DNA from: an uncultured Clostridium sp.
GTDB lineage: Bacteria > Bacillota > Clostridia > TANB77 > CAG-508
DNA length: 5,717 bases
Assembly: GCA_905203195.1 (NCBI GenBank)
Contig: CAJKVD010000060.1
Span: 1 to 5,717, forward strand
Direction of reading: 5' to 3'
Below are positions 1 through 5,292 of the stretch, one piece after another; position 1 is the first letter of the stretch; each line of letters opens with the position of its first letter. The position numbers and the translations under genes were made by a program. The notes under the pieces were generated by a model. That model saw nothing but the letters and a program-made list of their open reading frames with translations, was not told the DNA's origin and did no database searches.

Positions 1-175
1 GGTTCATGCTTGCTACTAACATAAAATTACATGGATATGTTAAACTTGCCCATAACCTGGATATTGTTATTTCTTTTTCTTCCAATGGTCCTCTAAGAGT
101 TTCTAATGTTTCTTTTCTGAATTCTAATATTTCATCTAAATATAATACTCCATAATGTGCTAAACTTATTTCTCC
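1..175 (-). pseudogene. comM: Out-of-frame continuation of the yifB/comM gene, cut by the left window edge
   Basis: Reading minus-strand codons from 175 down to 2 gives an uninterrupted stretch that continues the YifB/ComM family alignment exactly where the upstream frame is lost. It starts with [15 protein letters not shown], contains [15 protein letters not shown], and ends with FMLVASMN, the lead-in to the family's conserved Asn-Pro-Cys region, which would lie beyond the edge. The Walker B aspartate-glutamate pair (LDE) is encoded at 131-139. No start codon or ribosome site suits independent translation, so this is the second half of one broken gene. Removing base 176 (G on plus, C in the mRNA) joins the two frames perfectly. 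Whether this is a true mutation or an assembly or read error cannot be told from one sequence. Confidence 0.85.
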
Positions 176-1052
176 GTGGTTTTGGTATTCTACCTCCTCC
201 TACCATTGAAGTTGTTGATATTGTATGATGTGGTGTTCTAAATGGTCTGGTTGTTATTATCCCTGTTTCACTTTTTAATATACCTGCTATGCTATGAATT
301 TTAGTTATTTCCAATGCTTCTTCAAAACTTAAATCTGGTAAAATAGTTGGTAACCTTTTTGCAAGCATTGTTTTACCTCCTCCTGGACTCCCTGTTAAAA
401 TACAGTTATGTCTTCCCGCTGCTGCTATTTCTAATGCTCTTTTTGCATTTTCCTGTCCTTTTACATCTGAAAAGTCTATATTATATCTTTTACAGTCTAT
501 TTTTTGAAAATCAAATTTTCTTCTTTCTTTTTTTGGTTCTTTATTCTGATTTATATATTCTATTACTTCTTTAAGTGTTGCTACTGGTATTATTTTTAAT
601 CCTTCTATTATCATTGCTTCTTTTTCGTTTTCTTTTGGTACTATAATTGTTTTTATTCTACATTTTTTTGCTTCTATACACATAGGTAATATTCCTTGTA
701 TTTTATTTACTTTTCCATCTAATGCTAATTCTCCTGTAAATATTGTTGATTTTGAATCAAACCTTTTTATTGCTCCAATTGCTAATAGTATTCCTATTGC
801 AATTGGTAAATCATATCCACTCCCTTCTTTTTTGATGTCTGATGGTGCTAAATTTATTAAAATTTTTCTACTGTTTAATTCTACATTTGTATTTTTTATT
901 GCTGATTTTATTCTTTCTTTTGACTCTTTTACTGTAATATCTGGTAATCCTACTATTTCAAATTTTGGAAGGCCTCCTGTTATATCTGTTTGTATTTCTA
1001 CTAATCTCCCCTCTAATCCTATTAGTGAAATTGTTTGTGTTATAGATAACAT
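132..1052 (-). CDS. comM: YifB/ComM-family AAA+ ATPase (Mg-chelatase-like), frameshifted N-terminal part
   Basis: This frame encodes the first ~292 residues of a YifB/ComM protein and then ~14 out-of-frame residues before a TGA. Residues 1-165 match the N-terminal ChlI-like domain ([12 protein letters not shown] at 27-38, [12 protein letters not shown] at 41-52, [11 protein letters not shown] at 67-77). The AAA+ module begins near 195 ([18 protein letters not shown]), with Walker A GSPGGGKT at 221-228 and the family signature [11 protein letters not shown] at 269-279. After GGGRIPKP the expected GEISLAH appears only in another frame, so the product lacks Walker B, the rest of the ATPase core and the C-terminal domain. 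Family members are about 500 residues long. ComM in transformable bacteria is a hexameric helicase that drives branch migration during integration of incoming DNA; its role here is inferred. The ATG at 1052 has AAGGAG at 1059-1064, six bases upstream. It is transcribed divergently from spoVD. Family call is very secure; function in this strain is doubtful. Confidence 0.9.
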   Translation of the reverse strand: MLSITQTISLIGLEGRLVEIQTDITGGLPKFEIVGLPDITVKESKERIKSAIKNTNVELNSRKILINLAPSDIKKEGSGYDLPIAIGILLAIGAIKRFDSKSTIFTGELALDGKVNKIQGILPMCIEAKKCRIKTIIVPKENEKEAMIIEGLKIIPVATLKEVIEYINQNKEPKKERRKFDFQKIDCKRYNIDFSDVKGQENAKRALEIAAAGRHNCILTGSPGGGKTMLAKRLPTILPDLSFEEALEITKIHSIAGILKSETGIITTRPFRTPHHTISTTSMVGGGRIPKPRRNKFSTLWSIIFR

Positions 1053-1078
1053 TTTTATCTCCTTTTTTTATAAAATTA

Positions 1079-1107
1079 TTGATTTTTAAGGTTTTTTATT
1101 ATAAAAT
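1079..1107 (+). promoter_or_regulatory. Candidate promoter for spoVD, overlapping the divergent yifB promoter
   Basis: TTGATT (1079-1084) and TAAAAT (1102-1107) are separated by 17 bp, placing a start near 1114 and a leader of roughly 28 bases. The -10 overlaps the -10 of the opposing yifB promoter at 1098-1103. Other -10-like hexamers (TATAAA at 1100 and 1113) compete, so the exact element is uncertain. I saw no clear SigE-, SigF- or SigG-type sporulation promoter, but could not score this formally. Confidence 0.3.
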
Positions 1108-1126
1108 ATTTTTATAAAATTAACAA
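1098..1126 (-). promoter_or_regulatory. Sigma-A-like promoter for yifB/comM
   Basis: On the minus strand TTGTTA (plus 1121-1126) is followed after exactly 17 bp by a perfect TATAAT (plus 1098-1103). Transcription would start near 1091, giving a leader of about 39 bases ahead of the ATG at 1052 with its AAGGAG site. The -10 match and spacing are good, but the background is so AT-rich that chance matches are common. Confidence 0.55.
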
Positions 1127-1132
1127 AAGAAT

Positions 1133-1137
1133 GGTGA
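1133..1137 (+). promoter_or_regulatory. Weak, closely spaced ribosome binding site of spoVD
   Basis: GGTGA lies only four bases before the ATG at 1142 and is the only purine-rich site there; it is weaker than the AAGGAG-type sites of the neighbouring genes. The ATG at 1142 is still the best start: the next in-frame methionine (residue 165) is far inside the protein, past the membrane segment. Confidence 0.4.
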
Positions 1138-1141
1138 AGAT

Positions 1142-3403
1142 ATGAAGAAAAATGTGAACAATAATAAAAATAACAAGAAAATTTTAAATATTAATAGCGA
1201 ATTTACTTCGCAAAATTTTGTACATACCAAAAAATTAAAAATAATATTTTTAGTTACTATCATTATCTTTGTTTTGCTTGCTAGTAGGCTAGCTGTTATT
1301 CAGTTTGTTGATGGCTCTTATTTAAAAGAAAAAGCTTATTCTCAACAGACAATTAATCAAATTATTAGCCCTAAACGTGGAAATATTTATGATTCTACTG
1401 GAAAGGTCTTAGCAAGTAGTGCTTCTGTAGATACTATAACTATAAATCCAACAAAAATTGTTGATGATACAGATGAGAAATCTGAAGCACTTAAAGAAAA
1501 AGTGGCTAAAGGTTTATCTGATATTTTTGAATTAGACTACAACGAAACTTTAGAAAAAGTTAAGAGTACTTCTCATGTTGAAACAATTGCTAAAAAAATA
1601 GAACAAAATAAAGTTGAAACATTGCAACAATGGATGAAAGATAATAAAATTTCTGTTGGTATAAATATTGATGAAGATACAAAACGTTATTATCCTTATG
1701 ATACGGTACTTTCAAATGTTTTAGGTTTTTGTGGTACTGATAATTCTGGAATTGTTGGATTAGAATCTACATATAATTCTGTTTTGCAAGGTACTCCTGG
1801 AAAAATTGTTAGTTCAAAAGGTAGTGACCAAGAAGAAATTCCAAATGCAGAAGAAACTTATATTTCTGCTGAAAATGGTAGTGATCTAACTTTGACAATA
1901 GATTTTAATATTCAATCCATTGTAGAAAAGTATTTAAAACAAGCTTGTATAAATTTGAATGCAAAAAAAGGTGGCACATGTATTGCTATGAATCCTAAAA
2001 CAGGGAAAATTTTAGCAATGGCTGATTACCCAGACTATAATTTAAATACGCCTTTTACTCCAAACGATTCTCTTTCAAAAACTTATAATTCCCTTTCATC
2101 AGATGAGAAGAATGATGCTTTACATACAATGTGGAAAAATAAATGCGTTTCTGATTTATATGAACCTGGTTCAGTATTTAAATTAATTACTGCTTCTGTT
2201 GCTTTAGAGGAGCATGTTACAACTCCTGATGTTGAAGGGGATTTTGTATGCAATGGTTATGAACAGGTGGCTGATAAAAAAATTAGTTGTTGGAGTACAG
2301 TTCCTCATGGTTCTCTTTCTTTAAGAAAAGCTTTGGAGAAGTCATGTAACCCTGCATTGATGCAACTAGGTAAAAGAATTGGTGTTTCTACATTATATAA
2401 ATATTATCGTGCTTATGGTTTATTTGATACTACTGGAAGTAAACTATATGGTGAATCTAATTCATTATTTACTAAGGAATCCAGTGTTGCAGATGTTGAA
2501 CTTGCCACTATGTCTTTTGGTCAAAGGCTTAATATAACACCTTTGCAAATGATTACTGCAATTTCTGCAATTGCTAATGATGGTGTTTTAATGAAACCAA
2601 TGATTGTTGATAAAATTACTAATACTGATACAGGCGCTGTTACAACTGTTAGTCCTACAGAAGTTAGACAGGTTCTTTCTAAAGAAACTGCTAATACAAT
2701 GAAAGATTTAATGAAATCTGTTGTTGTTGATGGTACCGGATACCGTGGTGCTGTTACAGGTTATTCTGTTGGTGGAAAAACTGGTACTTCTGAACCTCCA
2801 GATGGTAAAGAAAGTGATGGTTATGTAGCATCTTTTGTTGCTATTTCTCCTGTAGAAGATACTCAAATTGTTTTGCTTGTATGTTTCTATGGTTTGGATA
2901 AAGGTCAACAAGGTGGCCAAGTAGCAGCTCCTGTTGCTTCACAAATGTTAACTGAAATTTTGCCATATATGGGTGTACCTTCTGATTCTACTGATAGTAG
3001 TTCTTCAGATTTAGTACAAATTCCTGATATACGTAATAAAACTTTTACAGAAGCTGAAAAAGTTTTAACTTCTGCTGGCTTTAAAGTAAAATCTATTACT
3101 ACTCAGAATAAAAATGCTACTACTGTCTCTGACCAAGTTCCAAAACCTGGTGTATCACTTTCTAATGGGTCTATAGTAATGCTTTATGATAATACTAATA
3201 CTGCCAAAACCTCTGTTACAGTTCCTGACCTTAACTTAAAGACTTCAGCTCAAGCAATAAATGCTTTGCATAATTTAAATTTAAATGTTTCTATTGATGG
3301 TTCAGGTAATGTAGTTTCTCAGGATCCTCCAGCTAATTCAAAAGTAGAAGAAGGTACTGTTGTTAAAATAACCTTAAAAAAAGGCTCTAATTCAGCACAT
3401 TAG
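1142..3403 (+). CDS. spoVD: SpoVD-like class B penicillin-binding protein with two PASTA domains
   Basis: Membrane-anchored transpeptidase that cross-links peptidoglycan. Residues 1-31 are an Asn/Lys-rich cytoplasmic tail and about 32-54 a single membrane segment. The dimerisation domain follows (SPKRGNIYD at 76-84, GIVGLE at 203-208). The transpeptidase domain carries all three catalytic motifs: SVFK at 344-347 (nucleophile Ser344), SCN at 401-403 and KTGT at 546-549. Two PASTA domains occupy roughly 624-683 and 691-746. Cys383 (ISCW) and Cys402 (SCN) are 19 residues apart, the spacing of the redox-active pair in Bacillus subtilis SpoVD that is reduced by StoA in the forespore; this favours SpoVD (cortex synthesis) over a division PBP2B. 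Against it, B. subtilis SpoVD is about 645 residues with one PASTA, whereas this protein is 753 residues with two, as in PBP2B. No dcw neighbours (mraW, ftsL, murE) flank it. Complete gene ending in TAG and a terminator. Confidence 0.9.
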   Translation: MKKNVNNNKNNKKILNINSEFTSQNFVHTKKLKIIFLVTIIIFVLLASRLAVIQFVDGSYLKEKAYSQQTINQIISPKRGNIYDSTGKVLASSASVDTITINPTKIVDDTDEKSEALKEKVAKGLSDIFELDYNETLEKVKSTSHVETIAKKIEQNKVETLQQWMKDNKISVGINIDEDTKRYYPYDTVLSNVLGFCGTDNSGIVGLESTYNSVLQGTPGKIVSSKGSDQEEIPNAEETYISAENGSDLTLTIDFNIQSIVEKYLKQACINLNAKKGGTCIAMNPKTGKILAMADYPDYNLNTPFTPNDSLSKTYNSLSSDEKNDALHTMWKNKCVSDLYEPGSVFKLITASVALEEHVTTPDVEGDFVCNGYEQVADKKISCWSTVPHGSLSLRKALEKSCNPALMQLGKRIGVSTLYKYYRAYGLFDTTGSKLYGESNSLFTKESSVADVELATMSFGQRLNITPLQMITAISAIANDGVLMKPMIVDKITNTDTGAVTTVSPTEVRQVLSKETANTMKDLMKSVVVDGTGYRGAVTGYSVGGKTGTSEPPDGKESDGYVASFVAISPVEDTQIVLLVCFYGLDKGQQGGQVAAPVASQMLTEILPYMGVPSDSTDSSSSDLVQIPDIRNKTFTEAEKVLTSAGFKVKSITTQNKNATTVSDQVPKPGVSLSNGSIVMLYDNTNTAKTSVTVPDLNLKTSAQAINALHNLNLNVSIDGSGNVVSQDPPANSKVEEGTVVKITLKKGSNSAH

Positions 3404-3421
3404 TTAATTAATTTTTATTTT

Positions 3422-3454
3422 GGAAATTGCACCTTAAAAGTGCAATTTCCTTTT
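3422..3454 (+). terminator. Rho-independent terminator of spoVD
   Basis: A perfect 11-bp stem (3422-3432 with 3440-3450, GGAAATTGCAC and its complement) encloses a 7-base loop and is followed by TTTT and a T-rich stretch. It begins 19 bases after the spoVD stop. On the opposite strand the hairpin is followed by A-rich sequence, so it should act only on plus-strand transcripts. Confidence 0.9.
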
Positions 3455-4088
3455 ATATTCTTTCTTTTCTCCAATATTCTTTTATTAATTCATCTAAATA
3501 TCTTATATATATGTTTTCTTCTTTTATTTTTTCTATTATATCTCCCTCCTCTCCTTTAAAATATGCAATCCATTGCTCTTTTTTTGATATATTTTTTTGA
3601 TTTATAATTTTAAATTTGGGTAATTCAATGATATGAGTTTCAGCTTTTTCCTCACTGAAATCGATTGATTTGAATTTATTCAATATTTCTTTTTTGTGAT
3701 ATGCTAATGTTTGATAATAAACAAAATCTAATATATTGATAGTAATAGTCTTAGCTGTTTTTCTATTGTCTCCATAATAAATCTGATTTGAATGAACAAA
3801 TAAGTAATACAAAGCTATCTTTTTTTGAATATGTTTTCCATCTAAAAACTGGATTCCTATATTTAATTCTTCATCTCTGGAAGTTGTTACTCTTACATCT
3901 AGTATTCCCATTTTCTCATATGCTGGTATATATTTTTCCAAAGTGTCTATATAACTGTTTATTTTTATTGATTTTATTTCTATTTCTAATATGCTCTGTA
4001 TTATGTCTTTTATTATATTTTTATAATTATCATTTGATAAAACCTTTTTTAAAACATAATTTCTATTGCAAATTAGTTCTTGATTCAT
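3453..4088 (-). CDS. Rpn-family recombination-promoting nuclease / PD-(D/E)XK 'transposase', likely catalytically impaired
   Basis: The 211-residue product fits the Rpn/PDDEXK_2 family: the N-terminal NYVLKKVL motif (10-17), the active-site strand GILDV (61-65, Asp64), the second strand NIGIQ (76-80), then KTITINILDF (113-122) and the ELPKF motif (155-159). Family members such as E. coli RpnA are DNA endonucleases linked to recombination and phage defence; the 'transposase' label is historical. The usual second strand reads IEIQ, with the catalytic glutamate 14 residues after the aspartate. Here that residue is Gly78 (codon GGA at 3855-3857), one base from GAA. The protein is also shorter than many members (I recall about 250-310 residues). 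It has its own promoter and a long leader, and its TAA lies in the spoVD terminator's T-tract. The frame is otherwise intact, and no downstream in-frame methionine follows Met60 for an internal C-terminal antitoxin product. Family secure; activity doubtful. Confidence 0.82.
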   Translation of the reverse strand: MNQELICNRNYVLKKVLSNDNYKNIIKDIIQSILEIEIKSIKINSYIDTLEKYIPAYEKMGILDVRVTTSRDEELNIGIQFLDGKHIQKKIALYYLFVHSNQIYYGDNRKTAKTITINILDFVYYQTLAYHKKEILNKFKSIDFSEEKAETHIIELPKFKIINQKNISKKEQWIAYFKGEEGDIIEKIKEENIYIRYLDELIKEYWRKERI

Positions 4089-4105
4089 TATTTTATATTT
4101 TCATG

Positions 4106-4113
4106 CCTCCTTT
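4106..4113 (-). promoter_or_regulatory. Strong but badly spaced Shine-Dalgarno upstream of the Rpn gene
   Basis: AAAGGAGG on the minus strand is the best ribosome site in the window, but it lies 17 bases from the ATG at 4088. One base after it is another ATG (4104-4102) that opens only Met-Lys-Ile and a TAA. An in-frame TGA at 4103-4101 blocks any longer N-terminus for the Rpn frame. The ATG at 4088 therefore remains the only reasonable start, with translation possibly weak or dependent on the tiny upstream frame. Confidence 0.6.
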
Positions 4114-4184
4114 CGTACTTTATTTTTTCTCTTTTGTCGTTTTGGGATTTTTTAGATTTAAAAATTTTGAATTTAAAAAAAATT

Positions 4185-4198
4185 AGAATTATAATTCT
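4185..4198 (-). repeat. Perfect 14-bp palindrome at the predicted transcription start of the Rpn gene
   Basis: AGAATTATAATTCT is its own reverse complement and lies immediately downstream of the -10 box, at about +1 to +14. Allowing one mismatch at 4184/4199, symmetry extends to 4179-4204. It could be a repressor operator. As RNA it could form a small A/U hairpin just before a run of eight U, resembling a weak attenuator. In such AT-rich sequence chance palindromes are likely enough that either role is only a suggestion. Confidence 0.35.
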
Positions 4199-4205
4199 TA
4201 TTTTC

Positions 4206-4234
4206 AGTATACTTAGTTTTATTTTGTTTGTCAA
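4206..4234 (-). promoter_or_regulatory. Near-consensus sigma-A promoter of the Rpn gene
   Basis: The minus strand carries a perfect TTGACA (plus 4229-4234), a 17-bp spacer and TATACT (plus 4206-4211). This is the closest match to consensus in the window. Transcription would begin near 4199, producing an unusually long leader of about 110 bases before the ATG at 4088. Confidence 0.75.
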
Positions 4235-4369
4235 TTGCTTTTTTCCTTATTTTTCTACTTTTCATCGCAATTTTCGACATTTTAAAAACTTCTTTGTTCT
4301 TTTTTATCTTATTTGTTTTAGAATGTATTGGTTTATTTTTTCTTTTTAGTTTTTTTCTTTTATATAAAT

Positions 4370-4412
4370 AAAAACCAGAAAATAAACTAAGAAAAAAGTT
4401 AAATTTTCTGGT
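4370..4412 (-). terminator. Rho-independent terminator of the WalR-like response regulator
   Basis: On the minus strand a perfect 10-bp stem (4412-4403 with 4383-4374, ACCAGAAAAT and its complement) is followed by TTTTATTT. A second small stem (4385-4388 with 4397-4400) closes part of the 19-base loop. It starts eight bases after the response-regulator stop, so transcription should not continue into the Rpn gene. Confidence 0.85.
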
Positions 4413-4419
4413 CTTATAT

Positions 4420-5160
4420 TTAAGATGCTATATAGTATCCTACTCCTCTTTTTGTAATTAAAATTTTAGGTGTTGATGTATCTAATTCTATTTTTTCTCT
4501 TATTCTTCTGACTGTTACATCTACTGTTCTTATGTCTCCATAATATTCATATCCCCATACCTTTTCTAAAAGTATTTCTCTTGTTATTACTTGGCCTGGT
4601 TGACTTGCTAAAAACTTTAAAACTTCAAATTCTCTTAGTGTTAGATCTATTACTTCTCCTCTTACACGTACTTCAAATTTATCTAAGTCTAATTCTAGAT
4701 CTCCTACTATTATCTTTTTGCTTTTTGTTTTTTCATTTTCTGCTTTTGATGCATCATCTATTTGTTGTCCTAATGTTACATCTGCTTTTCTTATATTTGC
4801 CTTTACTCTTGCTACTAGTTCTCTTACGCTAAATGGTTTTGTTATGTAATCATCTGCTCCTAATTCTAGCCCTACTATTTTATCTACTTCTGTATCTTTT
4901 GCTGTTAATATAATTATTGGAATATTTAGTGCATTTTTTACCCTTTGGCATACTGTTAGACCATCTAGTTTGGGTAGCATTATATCTAGCATTATTAAAT
5001 CTGGTTTTTCTTTTAAAGCCATATCTAATCCCGCTTGACCGTCTTTTGCTTCTATTGTTCTATATCCTTCTTTTAGTAAATTGAATTTTAGAACATCTAT
5101 AATTGCTTGTTCATCATCAACTATTAATACTGTTTTTACATCATTGTTTATATCTTCCAC
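4420..5160 (-). CDS. WalR/YycF-like OmpR-family response regulator, orphan in this window
   Basis: Complete two-domain DNA-binding response regulator of 246 residues. The receiver domain (about 9-126) has the acidic pair Asp15/Asp16 (VDDE), phospho-acceptor Asp59 (MLDIMLP), Thr86 (LTAKD) and Lys108 (TKPF). A charged linker (about 127-148) leads to an OmpR/PhoB winged-helix domain (about 150-245) with LTLREFEVL, VWGYEYYGDIRTVDVTV, RRIREKIE and a final RGVGYY. The GLELGADDYITKPFS and WGYxYxGDxRTVDVTVRR segments resemble WalR (YycF/VicR), which controls autolysin and wall-metabolism genes in low-GC Gram-positives; PhoP- or other PhoB-like regulators are alternatives. The start is GTG at 5160-5158 with GGAG five bases upstream; no methionine lies between it and the receiver core. 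Unlike typical walR, no kinase gene follows: a terminator begins at once and the next gene is Rpn. Its own promoter precedes it, so it looks monocistronic. Confidence 0.93.
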   Translation of the reverse strand: MEDINNDVKTVLIVDDEQAIIDVLKFNLLKEGYRTIEAKDGQAGLDMALKEKPDLIMLDIMLPKLDGLTVCQRVKNALNIPIIILTAKDTEVDKIVGLELGADDYITKPFSVRELVARVKANIRKADVTLGQQIDDASKAENEKTKSKKIIVGDLELDLDKFEVRVRGEVIDLTLREFEVLKFLASQPGQVITREILLEKVWGYEYYGDIRTVDVTVRRIREKIELDTSTPKILITKRGVGYYIAS

Positions 5161-5165
5161 AAAAA

Positions 5166-5175
5166 CTCCGCCTTT
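5166..5175 (-). promoter_or_regulatory. Ribosome binding site that fixes the GTG start of the response regulator
   Basis: The minus strand reads AAAGGCGGAG followed by five T and then GTG (5160-5158). The GGAG core at 5166-5169 has a suitable five-base spacing, and there is no in-frame ATG until well inside the receiver domain. This supports a GTG start. Confidence 0.6.
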
Positions 5176-5197
5176 CGTAGTTTTATTTTCTTATATA

Positions 5198-5226
5198 TTT
5201 ATATCACAATTATGTGTTTAATACAA
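5198..5226 (-). promoter_or_regulatory. Candidate promoter of the WalR-like response regulator
   Basis: Minus-strand TTGTAT (plus 5221-5226) and TATAAA (plus 5198-5203) are separated by 17 bp. A start near 5191 would give a leader of about 30 bases. The -35 match is only partial, but the site lies correctly between the upstream terminator and the gene. Confidence 0.45.
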
Positions 5227-5248
5227 GAGGATTTTTTATTTTTATGAT

Positions 5249-5286
5249 AAAAAGTAGCATTAGATTTTATCTATATGCTACTTTTT
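5249..5286 (-). terminator. Strong terminator after the GH94 gene, structurally able to work in both directions
   Basis: Arms 5249-5260 and 5275-5286 (AAAAAGTAGCAT and its complement) pair over 12 bp. The stem extends through TAGAT/ATCTA (5261-5265 with 5269-5273) past one bulged base at 5274, leaving a three-base loop. A runs on one side and T runs on the other, so it could act on either strand. In context it ends the minus-strand GH94 transcript seven bases past its stop and isolates the response-regulator promoter. Confidence 0.88.
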
Positions 5287-5292
5287 TGTATA

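Larger units (their letters stand above)
4089..4419. other. 331-bp intergenic region between the response regulator and the Rpn gene
   Basis: This gap holds, from right to left, the terminator of the response regulator, an A-rich stretch (minus-strand sense) from about 4368 to 4235, the strong Rpn promoter, the palindrome, and the long Rpn leader. Open frames exist on both strands but they are low-complexity: Phe/Leu-rich on plus and Lys/Asn-rich on minus. None has a convincing ribosome site. I see no tRNA, riboswitch or repeat array here. Confidence 0.6.

Noticed and set aside
170..180. Programmed +1 frameshift in yifB
   Set aside because: The site CCA-CGG-AGA has no stop codon or known slippery motif, and re-pairing of the proline tRNA one base on would be poor. 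YifB/ComM proteins are not known to use recoding. A mutation or error is simpler.
347..1089. Plus-strand open frames at 347-574 and 832-1089
   Set aside because: They run antisense to the well-matched yifB/comM gene and encode low-complexity Phe/Leu-rich products typical of the complement of A-rich coding DNA; no ribosome site supports them.
1131..1145. Tiny frame Met-Val-Lys-Ile whose TGA overlaps the spoVD ATG
   Set aside because: Only four codons with no ribosome site of its own; it overlaps the GGTGA purine site of spoVD and is most likely chance.
2708..2920. Minus-strand open frame inside spoVD
   Set aside because: It lies fully within the transpeptidase domain codons around KTGT and has no recognisable motif or start signal.
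3453..4088. An insertion sequence, because of the 'transposase' label of the Rpn family
   Set aside because: No terminal inverted repeats or target-site duplications are visible around the gene; flanking hairpins are terminators of neighbouring genes and the family acts as nucleases rather than IS transposases.
3788..4349. Plus-strand open frames at 3788-4186 and 4080-4349, looking like membrane proteins
   Set aside because: The hydrophobic Phe/Leu/Ile content comes from T-rich sequence opposite the Rpn gene and its leader. They lack ribosome sites and recognisable family motifs.
4089..4419. Riboswitch, tRNA or CRISPR array in the largest gap
   Set aside because: The sequence is almost pure A/T with no GC-rich paired core, no T-loop signature and no spaced direct repeats.
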